48,613 nt of DNA from Scenedesmus sp. ARA3 (taxonomy: Eukaryota; Chlorophyta; Chlorophyceae; Sphaeropleales; Scenedesmaceae): assembly GCA_004335835.1 (NCBI GenBank), contig RWJK01001668.1:10961-59573 (forward strand), written 5' to 3'. The position numbers and the translations under genes are program-made. Shown piece by piece: positions 10,702-22,326 of the stretch (position 1 is the stretch's first letter; each line of letters opens with the position of its first letter). The notes below the pieces were generated by a model. The model did not search any database, was not told the DNA's origin, and saw only the letters and a list, made by a program, of their open reading frames with translations.

Positions 10702-13700
10702 TTAAACACCGTTATTTCCGGTGCCCTTGCTGGGCAGGCGGCCGACGCTGTCATCCATAGCCACCTTGCCGTCATTTCCGTCATATGCCACGTCCTTTGC
10801 GTCAGCAGCAGCATGGTGTGCAGCATGCTCGGGGTTCACGTGGTGCTGCAGGAGGAGGCAGGGGTCAGACAAACGTGGCGAATCAGGCATCACAAGCAGC
10901 AGTGAAACATACTGTTGGGTAGTGGAAGCCGCTGCAATGATAAGTGATTAATGATTCTAGGCAGAAGCCGTGAGTGCCAAGGCATGGCACATTGCACGCA
11001 GCCAAGCCGTGTTCAGCGGTGAACGAGCACTGCCTGTCAACGCCAGGTAATGCTTTAAAAACAGATCTGAAAGCACGTTACAAGTATGATGGACGCCCCC
11101 TGGCGCAGGCCCATTTCGTTGGCACCAATGCAAGATACGTCGCAAGCTAAGCGATGCAGATGCATGCGCTGTCACCCACCTGCAGCACTGCACTGGGGCT
11201 CTTGAAGGGCACCGGCGTCTTCATCTTGTCCTGGAAGGCTTCGGGGCAGTTGTTATATAACACGTTTTGAATTGAGTCCCTGCCGAGCGCCACACCAATC
11301 AGGTCCAGCAGGAAGTTGCCGAGGTACAGCACGATGTAGCTGCAGCAGCCGGCGATGACTCCGTAAGCGATGGAGTAAGTCATGGGCATGGTAACGATGG
11401 TGATGAAGGCAGGCACAGCGTGCTGCGAGGAGAGCAAAGCAGTAGTTGAGGAGAGAAGGGGGCAGCACACAGACCAGTCAGATGATGGCAGCAGGGGCAT
11501 GGTCACGATGGTGATGAAGGCGATCACTGCGTGCTACAGGGAGGATGAAGGAGCAGCAACAGCAAGGGAAAGCAGTGCAGCAAAGGAGCCAGATGATGGC
11601 AGCAGGGGCATGATCATGATGGTGGTGAAGGCAGGCACAGCATGCTGCAACAGGTATGGGCAGCATTTGATACATCATAGGAAGGAATCCCGGAGCGCTT
11701 CAGGCAAAGCAGTGAATGGGGTTGCAGCAGCAGGAGCCTGATGTGCAGTTGTGTCAGGCAATCATCAATGGCAGTGATGACTGACAATACCAAACGATAA
11801 ATCTGCTGTGCATGTCACTTTGGAGAAGCCGCCGTGCGATAGGCCTGCCAGGGCCCTCTGCTGCTGCTGCCCAAACGTTGGTCGACTCACCCTGACATCA
11901 GCCCAGTCAATGTCCACCAGGTTTTCCATCATCATGGCGCCAACCTGCGTAGCAGCAGTGACACAGCAACACAGCAACACAACAACAGCGTCATGACAAG
12001 CACAGCAGTGCCAGCATCACAGCAGATGCCCACCAGGCTCTTCATCATCACCAACCTGCACAGCGCGTGCAACAGCGAGAAGCAGCGACAACGCACACCA
12101 CAAGCCTCAGCAAGAAGTACTGCTCTTTTGACTGTTCCTCAAACTGCAGGCTGCGCTGATTCCTGCATGATAGCAAATTCGCAGTTGCATTGGTACAGCC
12201 TGATAGGCACCTCTTCGCCTGTAGCTGCAGCCTAGGTGCACAGATGTCATCACTGCCTTCCAAGACCAAGGTGGTAAAAGGATGAAACACAAACGCCAAC
12301 CACTGCACAGCATGCGACGCAACAGCAACATCACCATAGCACATGCGCACGCCCCAAGCCCCCAGTGCTGAGCAAAACAGCAGCTACACAGGCAGCCGCC
12401 GCCACAGCAGCGTGCAGCACCAGCGTCCTGCCAGCCTGCTGTGCTGAAGAACAGCTGCTGGCACGTGCTGCCACCACCTTACAGCTGCATGGGAGCACAG
12501 GCAGAGACCACACAGCAGCGGGGAGCAGCAGCCTCACCAGCACCAGCGCTGGCCCGGTTGCGAATGGCGGTATGCTGGCGATGAGTGGTGTGAAGAAGAG
12601 GCTGATGAAGAAGCCAAAGGCCACCACCAGGGCGGTGATGCCTGTGCGCCCTCCCTCACGAATGCCTGCAGGAAAACAGCATAGACAAATTGCTTTGATC
12701 AGTGCGATGACAAGCATTGTGTGACACGGAAGAAGCCAAAGGCCACCACCAGCGCAGTGGTGCCTGTGCGGCCGCCCTCGCGAATGCCTGCAGCCAGCAC
12801 GTACAACAGCAGTTGAATGCGTGTTGACAGGTTGCATTGTGTTGCATGCAAAGACGCTGCTGCAAGTGATGCCTGTGTGGCCGCCCTCTCAGATGCCTGC
12901 AGGAAGCACGTGCAATAACAGTTTATGCGTGTTGACAGGTTGCGTGGTGTTGCTTGCAAAGGCCACCACCAGCGCAGTGATGCCCGTGCGCCCTCCCTCG
13001 CGGATGCCTGCAGGAAACAGCATAGACAAATTGCTTTGATAAGTGCGATGACAAGCGTTATGTGACACGGAAGAGGCCAAAGGCCACCACCAGGGCAGTG
13101 ATGCCTGTGCGGCCGCCCTCTCGAATGCCTGCAGGAAGCACAGCACAGAGAGACAGACGGGCGCTCACTTCTGCCGCTAGGATAGCATGTCGGCATGCCG
13201 CTTGGCGACGCCACCATATACATCAAACGCCAGGGCAAAAGACAGCACACCAGTTACAGCGAGCTTTGCTACATCATTGCTGATGGAGCTCTGAAAATGG
13301 TGACGCACCCAGCGCATGTATTGAAACATGGCATTTGGTGCACGCAGCCAAACATGCAGAAGACACTGCTGCTGCGCGGTGGGAAACCCTGCAGCTTGTA
13401 TGGCAACCAGCCGGCCGCCGCACCTGATGCGGACTCGATGTACACGGTCAGCGGTGCGCAGCCTAGCAGAGAGCCGATGACGATGGCAATGCCATCCACG
13501 CAGAACGCAAACAGCTGCAGTAATGCGGCAGGTGCACGACATAAATGTGGTCAGGCAACAGCAGCAGCAAGTGGCAAGAAACTGTTACTCTCAGGCAGAT
13601 GCAGTAAGCAAACAGTTGAAGACAGGTGACTCTGAACACATCGTGAGTAGAACGGTGGCACAGCACAGCTTATCAAGTGATTCAGCAGCAGCCCGCGGCT

Positions 13701-16700
13701 GATGTTTGATAAAGATTTCCAGGACAGCATTGCAACAGTGCTTCACCTCAGCCACACTAGCTCAACCCAGCACGTTCAGCTGCACCAAGCAAGGCTGTTA
13801 CAACACATTTCAAACGCACCTGTCGCGGGAAGGCCTTGGTCTTCTCATCCACAAAGCCGGGGATGCGGTGGTTGAGCATGGAGGCCATGCTGAACAGCGT
13901 GCCTGGGGGCGGCAGCAGCAGCGAAGGCAGCAGAATCAGCAGCATCAATGCTGGTGGCAGGAGTGTCACAGAGGTAATGCTGAAAATCGTGCGTGGGCGT
14001 AGCAGCTAGACTACCCAGCTGCAGCTGCAGGTGCTGCATAAGTCACCTGAGAAGCGGTCAACGCTCCTGCTGCTGAAGCAGCTGTTGCTATTGCCTCGGG
14101 CTGTAGCTACTGTGCGACTGCATTCAATGTCCTGGAAGGGCCTACCACACTGCATGCATTGACACAACTGTGGTAGCACCGTCTGCCCAACTCCTTTCCT
14201 ACCTGTGGCATCCAGGAAGTCCAGGTAGCTGTGCATAGGCAGCAGAATATGCAGCAGTACAGCGGCAGCGCAGAGCAACAGCCCAGTCAGCAAGCGCTTG
14301 CAGGACAGGGCCCATCAGCAAGGCACGAACATGCTGCAAGGCTTACAGCCGGCCAGATCCCGAGGCAACCTTCAGGGGGGTGCAAGGCAAGGCTGCCACA
14401 CGCACTGCTGCCGCTGCCTGCGACCCATGCTGTCCCCCCTGTAGCCGTCCTGCAACACCCCTTGAAGGCAGCATTGTGCAACAAGCTGCATACAGAGATA
14501 AAATATGAAATATCTAGTAGTTTCCGCTCAACAGAGTGCTGATGCCCAACCGGCTATGGCTTGACTGGTAACACCCATCAAACTCCCACACCCACAGGAA
14601 GTGATGAGCGCCATCCACAGCGCTGCATCCAAAGCACCATCACAAGCTCCAATTCAGGAAAACCCAGTCGAGAGCATATGCAAAGCTTGGTGACACTCAC
14701 AGGAAGGTGATGAGTCCCACCCACAGCTCCGACTTGTAATAGTGCTAAAACTAGCCGGCAGCATACAGCAAGCACTTGCAGCCATGGTACCGCAAGCACA
14801 GGAGGGTGACAAACACCACTCACAGCCAAACTTCAGTCAAACGAGAAGATCAAGCCCCACTCACAGGAAGGTGATGAGTGCAACCCACAGCTCCGACTTG
14901 TGAAAGGCGTCAACACCCTGCTGCACCCACTGCCACTGACACACTGTGTTACTGCTACTTTGAAAGCACAGCATCGCCACTCACAGGAAGGTGATGAGTG
15001 CCACCCACAGCTCCGACTTGTGGAAGGCGTCAAAGTTCCAGGCCAGCGTGGTCTTCTTGGCGTTGGGCACGGACACCACATTCCTGAAGAACTCGTAGCG
15101 GTCGGCACCGCCTGCAGCAGCACAGCACACACCACAGCATGCGGCGTAAAGAGGCTGCGGCAGCTGCAGTTGCATGCGCTGCATGCAGGTGCATCCGAGA
15201 CGAGTTGGGAGGGGACATCCGCTGCTGCAGCTGCTGGTTCCTGCATGTCTTCCGGTGCCTGCAGGGCGCTGTATCACTACTACTTGCACCCCGCTGTCTA
15301 TAGGCAACGCAGCAGGCCTTCTAGCTAGTACAGGGTCATGCAGGAAGTAGTAGGGCCGCGCACTAACACACCAATCAATGCTGAGGCCTCCCTAGGCTGC
15401 TGTTAGCATGGAGTTGGCAGAGTTTCTTAGCATGTGAAGCAGATGGAAGTAGCCGAATGAAGTGGGCGTCAAAAAGATGTACTGCTGTGCGCCGGCCTCA
15501 CCTGGAATCTGCGAGTTTGCTCCTAGAAAGCTTGCGCCGTGGTTGGGGATCCACGAGATGAAGGTGGTGAACAGAATGCCTGCAGGAACAAACGCACACG
15601 AAAAGCGGCTGGGTTGAATATACACCATACAGCCCTGCTGTTGAGTTCGCATTCTATCACTCCTGGCAGATGGAGTACTCCGCGCCAACTTGGTACACCA
15701 CTTGCTGCAATGACTCCAGAGCATCTTCAGCAGCATGCGGCTAGAGGTAGCAGCAGCTAGCAAGCCAACTTGGTACACCACTTGCTGCAATGACTCCAGA
15801 GCATCTTCAGCAGCATGCGGCTAGAGGTAGCAGCAGCTAGCAAGCCCACACCCTAACTGCTGCAGCACTCTTGTGTGCCGAAGCCCTTTTTGCAAGCAAC
15901 GATGTTATGCTGCACTGTTGTTGCCCCTTGGCCTGTTGCAGAGCTGGCACACCCCTCATCACCAGGCCCGCCCTTATCTGTAATCAACAATTTCTTCAAA
16001 GTAAAGCATAGCAGCATGATAGGCTGAGGCAGGCTCGCCTGCTGCTGATGTGTGTGGTTTGCAGGCCTCCACTCACCGACCATGATGGCTCCCCTCACTA
16101 TGAAGCATAGGCTGAAGCAGGCTCACCTGCTGCTGATGTGTGAAATTTGTTCGTTTGAGTGTAATGTAATGTAATGATTTGCAGCGTGGCCACTCACCGA
16201 CCATGATGGCTCCCTTCACGCGCCGTGCCATGAGCATAGCCATGATGGTCAGGCCGCAGATGCCCAGCCACATGGTGGCCAGGTGCATGCGCTTGCCCTG
16301 CGGCAAGTGGAGCGCAAGCATTGTCTGTGTGATGCAGCGGCTGTTGAAAGGGCACTGGCTTGTGCTGCGTCGAGTGCACGCATGCGATTGGTTCAGTGTT
16401 GCAGCGTTTGTGCAAGAGGCAACAAGAAGCATAATCAGCACCCACCATGCGTCAATTGCTCAAAGCTCCAGCAAGGCACATATATACACATGGCAGCTGC
16501 TGCACAGCACATCTGCACACCTTGCACATGAAGGTCGATGAGGGTGAGATGACGACTTGGCACAATTATGATGCAAAAAGAAATCCAATTTACAAAAGAG
16601 CTCCCCACCTTGCACATAAAGGACGATGAGGGAGGGCCCAGCTCTGCCATCAGCGTGTTGGTGTCTGGGCTCATCTTGCACACCGCGTCGGGGCTGGGGT

Positions 16701-17681
16701 CAGCGATGCTGTACTGGTAGATGCGGTTCTCGCGCGGGCAGCCGCCTGCAGCATCAAACACGCAGCAACATGTAATGTATACAACCAAGGGTGAGCGTTG
16801 ATGCGCTGCTGCGGGCGCCACCACATTGGCAACAACGACCGCAACTGCAGCCCAGCCGTCCAGCAACGCAAACAGATCAGATCAACACGTTGAAACAACA
16901 GCACCGCCCTGCGCTTCAAGCTCACCGAGTGTGACGAGTGTGGCGCTGTTGTAGGTCACCAGCCTAATGCTCTCGCTGTTCTTGAGCCCGAGGAAAGCGT
17001 TGACGCACAAAAACACAACACACTACCACTGCAATCGTTTAAGCACACCAGGTACGACCAGTGTGGCGCTGTTGTAGGTGACCAGCCCGATGCCCTCGCT
17101 GTTCTGCAGCCCGTTGCAGGCCATGCTCACATCACACAGCACACCGATACTAGTACGCAGCATACATGTGTGTCCACCCACCGAGTGTGACCAGTGTGGC
17201 GCTGTTGTAGGTCACCAGCCCAATGCCCTCGCTGTTCTGCAGCCCAATGAAGGCCAGGAACAGCCCAATGCCACCCGCAGTGGCCAGCATGATGGACTTG
17301 GGCACCAATGACACCATGCGGCCTCTGACACCTGTGGAACAAGAGCAGCAGCAGATGGCACCAGGAACAAGCTTGCTGTTTTGAACTTGGGTTGTTTGCA
17401 GTGCGGGAAGAAGATGCCCACATGGCACCTACAAGAGAGCAGAGTGCAGTGATCTCACCCATCCCGTGTTGGTGCTAGAAACCTTGCCATTCCCTCCCAG
17501 CCTTCTTGTCAGCGGCTGAGCCAACAACAGAGCCTTTCACCGGCCGCACCTGTGAGCGAGATGAAAATGAAGATCCAGCCCTCGATGAACACAGCCGCCA
17601 GCGCCTGCTGGTAGGTGATCATGCCCGTGCCGTAGAAGCCCACCACGGAGTAGGTGAAGTAGGCGTTGATGCTGCGAGTGA

Positions 17682-17716
<35 letters not shown>

Positions 17717-20083
17717 AGCCAAAATTTGAGGTGAAGAAGGTGTTGAAGCTGCTAGGTGTTGGCGCAAGCAGCTGCAACAGCAGCAGCCCAAGATCCAGCA
17801 GCTGAAGTAGGCGATGATGCTGGCAGTTTACGGCCGTGTGACAGAACCAGCAGCAGAGGCGCGGCGCGCGCCAGCCAGTGCAGGGCAGGTCCCCAGTTCA
17901 GCAGGCACCGTCAGGTTCCTATTCAGACAGCAGTTCAACTGCCATCAAGACACCAACAGCAGCAAACAGTGGCAGAGTAGAGACTGCTGTTCAGTGCCAT
18001 GGCTCCAAACACAGACAGCAGCGATCATTCCATCATCACACTCACCCCATGCCTGGCGCCACTGCCAGTGGCAGGTTAGCAATGGCCCCCATGAGGAAGC
18101 AGGCCATGAGGCTGGTGGCTGCGGTGGCACTGATGAGGCTGAAAGGTGCTGAGCCGAACACTACGGCGGCACACTTGTTGTCAGCCAGGCACAAACGCCA
18201 GTGCCACATTGCTGCTTTGAGCAGCTGCCGCAATGCTAATCAAGAAAGTATAACATACATAGGCTCACCCCATGCCTGGCGCCACTGCCAGTGGCAGGTT
18301 CGCGATGGCCCCCATGAGGAAGCAGGCCATGAGGCTGGTGGCTGCGGTGGCGCTGATGAGGCTGCGGCGCACCTCTTGCTGCAGCAGGGACGATGATGCA
18401 GCACAGGCAGAGCACACGCAGAGCACATGCAGCAACAGCACATGAGGTTGAAGATGTAGCAGCGGCTGCATCACGCAAAATGCCTGGTGTGCAAAGCTGG
18501 CAAGTACAGTGCAATTGCTGTGTGACCGGAGGCAGGAGACCCGCGACTTCAGTACGCGATATGCATGATGTGCAATTGCTTTGTTGCAGGAGCAGGAGTG
18601 CGCATGTCATGGACGACGGCTGCATGGCAGCCGGCAGCACAGCATATGCAGGCGGCAGTGCAAGCAGCATGGCGTGTTTTCAGAAGCTGAGCAGCAGTAC
18701 AGCAGGCGCCAGCCAGTGCGGGTTGCAGCGGCGGGCACTCACCACACATGACTGGAACCCGGGGTCTGTGAACCTGCGGCAGCAGCAGGAGTGTAGGCAG
18801 CCAGCTTCAGCCAGAGAGACACGCGAATGCACTTTGTCTTGGCTCTACGCGGGCAGTGGTTGGCTCAACGCAAGCAGTGGTTGGACGTCTCAAGCCTCAA
18901 CAGACATCAATATGAACAACCCAGCAGATGAGCGTGCTGTGGCTGTGGATCTGCAGGACCAGCCCCTGCCTGCCAACACCACCTGCAGCCTGACCACTCC
19001 CAAGTTCACAGCAAGATGAACTTGTATAAGCATGCATGCTGCACCAATAACACGTGATAACGTGTTACAATGTTGTGTTGAAAAGTAACAAGCTGCATCC
19101 CTGACTTCCCACCTGCAGCCGGGCTGGCCTGCCTTGGGGCCCTGCAGCAGCAAGCATGGCAGCGCAAACAGCTGTCGGCACAGCCAGCAAGATACCTTGC
19201 CACAAAACAACCGCCTGGCTTGCATGGTTCGTTGGTAGGGATATTGGCACACGGAAGGCAAGACATCCCCTGTTTGGTGGTCTGACAGTTGGTGAAGCAT
19301 GGTTTGCTGACGTGCACTGCTGCTGTCCCAGACTAGCCATGCAGATGGCACTAAGCCCATTGCCCACCGCTCACCCTGTACAGCTACTACTATGCCTACG
19401 GCAAGACGTTAGACATATGTTTGCATTTACTGGATTGCCCTTGGCAGCATGTTGGCAGCACGCAGCATACCACCCTTGCTTTCCCAGCAGTACTGCACAG
19501 CAGCTCAGCAGCACCACCCAGAAGGCAGCCATAACACGCACCGTGCAGTCCGCATCCGTGCAAGTACCGCCGGTGTCGCTCAGGATGCCACTGTTCACTG
19601 CCAAGATGTAGCTTGTCTGCATCGCAGCGAGGCAGGCGCACACATGGCCAGCCAATCACGCCCGAGGCACGTGGGTCCACGGCAGCACATGGAGCACATG
19701 GAGCAGGCCGGTCAATTGCATGTTACAGGCATCAAACAGCTGCTGTCGGTGGATTCTTATTTGGATTCTTATTTGGATATAAACTTGTGCACGGACCAGC
19801 TTTGCTGTGCCTCGACAGGTTCGAAAGCAGATCTCCGCAATCAAGCAGAGGCCGCTGCCAGCGCTGCTCGCTCACCGTCAGGAAGGTGACGATACCAGCC
19901 CTGATCTCTGTCGAGAAGGTGCTGCCCCTTTGCTTGAGCTCAAAGTAGCTGCCAACCTGGCGAAGCAGCCAGCAACCCTAGATCAACGTCTGCTCCAAAC
20001 GCGCTTGCTTCGAGCGTTGTTGGGGTTATGAAACGTACCTTTGAGGCAGCTACTTTCTCATTCAACGAGTGTACCCACTTCAT
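10702..20083 (-). CDS. AZG: AZG-type purine (azaguanine/hypoxanthine) permease, 19 exons
   Basis: Exons in transcript order: 20039-20083, 19876-19956, 19542-19616, 19113-19141, 18743-18773, 18269-18378, 17550-17671, 17182-17331, 16609-16745, 16198-16297, 15502-15579, 14985-15111, 14203-14228, 13820-13902, 13424-13514, 12538-12665, 11891-11944, 11180-11422, 10702-10845. All junctions are GT-AG and phase-consistent, giving 1854 nt and 617 residues, near the plant AZG length. The order matches AZG1/AzgA nucleobase:cation symporters: [125 protein letters not shown]. This is a plasma-membrane multi-pass carrier for purine bases, and for cytokinins in plants. Introns are packed with partial copies of flanking exons, listed separately. 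Protein starts [10 protein letters not shown]; an earlier start cannot be excluded. Confidence 0.94.
11484..11644 (-). repeat. two acceptor-side half-exon copies (AZG exon 18)
   Basis: The first ~50 nt of exon 18 with its acceptor (true boundary 11422) recurs with boundaries at 11533 and 11644, exactly 111 nt apart each time. Copies keep the [19 protein letters not shown] stretch in altered form, then diverge before the TYSIAYG part. The middle acceptor is TAG, the outer one CAG. No donor is present in either copy. Confidence 0.85.
12717..13128 (-). repeat. four acceptor-side half-exon copies (AZG exon 16)
   Basis: The exon 16 start (GIREGGRTG...) has its true boundary at 12665. Copies have boundaries at 12787, 12896, 13007 and 13128 (steps 122, 109, 111, 121). 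Each holds a CTGCAG or similar acceptor, about 50 nt of exon and about 60 nt of intron. The intron parts are of two kinds: type A at 12665, 13007 (tail ACAGCATAGACAAATTGC on the plus strand) and type B at 12787, 12896 (CGTGTTGACAGGTTGC). The 12896 copy has an in-frame TGA. Only the 12665 copy continues into the full exon. Confidence 0.9.
14596..14920 (-). repeat. three donor-side half-exon copies (AZG exon 12)
   Basis: The end of exon 12 (coding [13 protein letters not shown] plus the GTGAGT donor, true boundary 14985) recurs at about 14865, 14701 and 14596. The first two copies keep the GTGAGT/GTGAGTG donor; similarity shrinks with distance. Confidence 0.85.
15684..15843. repeat. perfect 80-bp tandem duplication
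   Basis: Two identical adjacent copies, 15684-15763 and 15764-15843, lie in the AZG intron between exons 10 and 11. Identity over the full unit suggests a recent event. Unlike the other copies here, the unit does not span a recognised exon edge. Confidence 0.9.
16022..16160 (-). repeat. donor-side copy of AZG exon 10 end, with repeated intron flank
   Basis: The exon 10 end with its GTGAGT donor (true boundary 16198) recurs at 16077, 121 nt away. The adjacent intron segment is repeated too: compare 16021-16066 with 16109-16154, both containing CTGCTGCTGATGTGTG. Confidence 0.8.
16517..16550 (-). repeat. donor-side copy of AZG exon 9 end
   Basis: A diverged copy of the last ~30 nt of exon 9 (coding SSFMCK plus the G|GTG donor, true boundary 16609) lies about 92 nt downstream in the intron. 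Confidence 0.6.
16926..17115 (-). repeat. two donor-side copies of AZG exon 8 end
   Basis: The last ~65-75 nt of exon 8 (coding [20 protein letters not shown], true boundary 17182) recurs near 17051 and at 16926. The far copy has an intact GTGAGC donor; the nearer one has a damaged donor (GTAC). Steps are about 131 and 125 nt. Confidence 0.85.
18046..18138 (-). repeat. complete in-frame 93-nt copy of AZG exon 6
   Basis: This copies most of exon 6 (18269-18378) and carries both splice sites: acceptor TTTCAG before 18138 and donor GTGAGT after 18046. Its 93 nt fit the phase left by exon 6 (GG|C), so inclusion would insert 31 residues repeating the membrane segment that ends [12 protein letters not shown] without breaking the frame. 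The intervening 130-nt stretch has normal intron ends. Whether it is skipped, included or alternative cannot be told from sequence. Confidence 0.75.
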
Positions 20084-20792
20084 GCTGCCGCTATGAAAGG
20101 GAAAGGCCACGAGAGGCCAGCAGGAATACGGCAGATGTGTGTTGAAAGGCGCGGCACGCCAAAAGCAGCCTGTCAGGTATCAGTGATACGTAATCGACAA
20201 AGAATGGTACATGCGGCCTGGCACAGTAGAGTGTGTGCAGTGACAAGTAACACAACTTCGTAATCTGCGAGCTGGCTAGCGCCAGAGCGCCCATCAGCAG
20301 CTCAAGCACCTCCAAACGCTGGGCTGACTCTTGTATACGCTGTATACAACGCGACTTGCAGGCTCCGCACACGCTGCGCAGCCAACTGCTGTGACCCACA
20401 AGCACTGTACAGAGTGCCAGAATGCTGCAGCTAGACTCACACACACAGGAGATAGCACCCAGCCTTGTCAGTCTCTGGCAATGCTGCGGCACAATAACAG
20501 CCCTTGTCACTCCCCAGATAGATGATTCCCAGCTGCTGCCAACATCAGCACATGCTCACCATGACACCCCGCCCTGCAAGGCATTGTGCAAGACAGCCTG
20601 CGCGGTACCGCAGGCAAGACTGCGGATACTCGCCATGCACCAGGCGGCACGGGTGGCCTTGACAACGCTACAGCGCGTGTTTGAAAGCAGCACGAAGGAT
20701 CGCGCCCCCTATGGAGCTGAAGGCGCAATCCTCATGATTTCACAGGCACCAGCTACAATCACAGTCGCAGTCTCCAACCGTACATCTCACAT

Positions 20793-20830
20793 GCACTGGC
20801 TGTGCACCTGCGCAAGTGCACAGCCAGTGC
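20793..20830 (-). terminator. perfect 15-bp hairpin just past the glycosyltransferase stop
   Basis: Arms 20793-20807 and 20816-20830 (GCACTGGCTGTGCAC and its complement) with an 8-nt loop start 13 nt after the stop codon ending at 20843. It would form a stable stem in the 3' UTR. A role in 3' end formation or stability is inference. Confidence 0.6.
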
Positions 20831-20842
20831 CTTAAGTAGCCA

Positions 20843-20849
20843 TCACACA

Positions 20850-20897
<48 letters not shown>

Positions 20898-21332
20898 AGG
20901 CGGTGGTTGCCAGGCAGTGCTGCTCGTGCTGGCAGCAGCGGCAGTGCGTCCCACGGGTCAAACGGCACATAGCAGCACGCCCGGGGGTCAGGGCGCAGAA
21001 ACACCACCGCCCTGGCTGCTGCTGCTGCTGCTGCAGTTGCCGCACCTGTCTCAGCTGCACAATCACTAGGGTTTGCTGTTGCCTGCCGCTGTGCTGCATT
21101 GACCATGGCTGCTGTGAATGACAGTGTGGAGTTGGCCGCCAGCAGCACATCTGCCTGGCTCATTACAAACCAGTCAGCCAGCAGCGCAGCATCTGCATCG
21201 TCTGCTGCTGCCTCACCTACACCAGCAGCAGCAGCAGCAGTAGTGTCTGCTGCACCCGCTGTGCCACCTTGAGTGGTGCCACACAGGCCGGCCGGGATTC
21301 CAGTAGTGGCCCATGATGCTACCAGGGGCTGC

Positions 21333-21382
<50 letters not shown>

Positions 21383-22295
21383 TGTTGCCCCTGTTGCCCC
21401 AGCGCCGTACTTCCCTTCCTGCCGTTGGTGCTCCTGCAGCTGCTGCAGCAGCTGGCCTGGCTGCTGCAACAGAGCTGCATCATCGCTGCACACCCACAGT
21501 ACGTCCCCTGCTGCTCCATCCAGCTGTAATGCAGATAGTGCAGACAACAGCCAGACTGTGGGGGCTCGCCAGTCACAGCCGTTGCTGTCCCAGGCTGCGC
21601 CTTGAGAACCGTCCTCAAACGGCGGCTCTGTACGCAGCTGCTGCTGCTGCTGTTGGGGGTTGACAAGGTCACTGCCTCTCTGACACTGGCACTGGCTGTT
21701 ACTAAGTGTTCTGCAGCAGCCGCTGCAGCTGCAGCAGCTGCTACTACTAGCTTTGCGGTCCGCGTTCTGGATGTTGCTGGGTTGGGTTCGAAGTTCCCGA
21801 AAGTCCCCTCGCCGCACATGTGCAACCACCAACCTGCCTGGCTGGCTGCTGCTGCTGCTGCTGCTGCTGCCGCGGCGCAGCTGGCTAAGCGCAGCAGCCA
21901 GCGCAGCATGCAGCTGCGGTGCTGCCTTGAGCTGCAGCAGCTGCAGGATACGGCCCTGCAAGCCATGCTGTGCATAGAGTGAGGTGTGAAACTGAAACCA
22001 GCCCCACAGCCCTGCACCAGCCCACTGCTGCTGCTTGCAGCTGCTCGTACTGTTGGTACTGCTGCTAGTACTGCTGCCAACTGTTACATCTGCCTCTGTT
22101 ATCTGTGGCCAGTGCTTGCGCAGCTGCCGGCCTGAAAGATGTCTTTTTGACACTCCCAGGTTGCTGCAGAGCTGGCTGTACTGCGGCCTGTTGCTGCTGC
22201 CGCTGGGGGCTGCTACATCTGACTCAGTGAGCTGTTGCCTGCCTGACAGTGGTGGCAACAGGCCCAGGCTGCTGCAGAGCTGTGCGCACTGCGGC

Positions 22296-22326
<31 letters not shown>

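Noticed and set aside
13177..13330. Minus-strand open stretch with protein-like text ([20 protein letters not shown]) in the AZG intron before exon 16
   Set aside because: It cannot be joined in frame to exon 15 (phase 1 leads to an early stop after TTTTCAG) and has no AZG counterpart; kept out as chance or an unrelated remnant.
18393..19019. 208-codon plus-strand ORF
   Set aside because: It overlaps AZG exon 5 antisense and AZG introns; composition is simple and no domain is seen.
21319..22080. Long alternative-frame ORFs across the glycosyltransferase exon
   Set aside because: They are shadows caused by CAG/CTG runs, which are open in all frames; only the frame with RRGD and NSTLSF motifs is kept.
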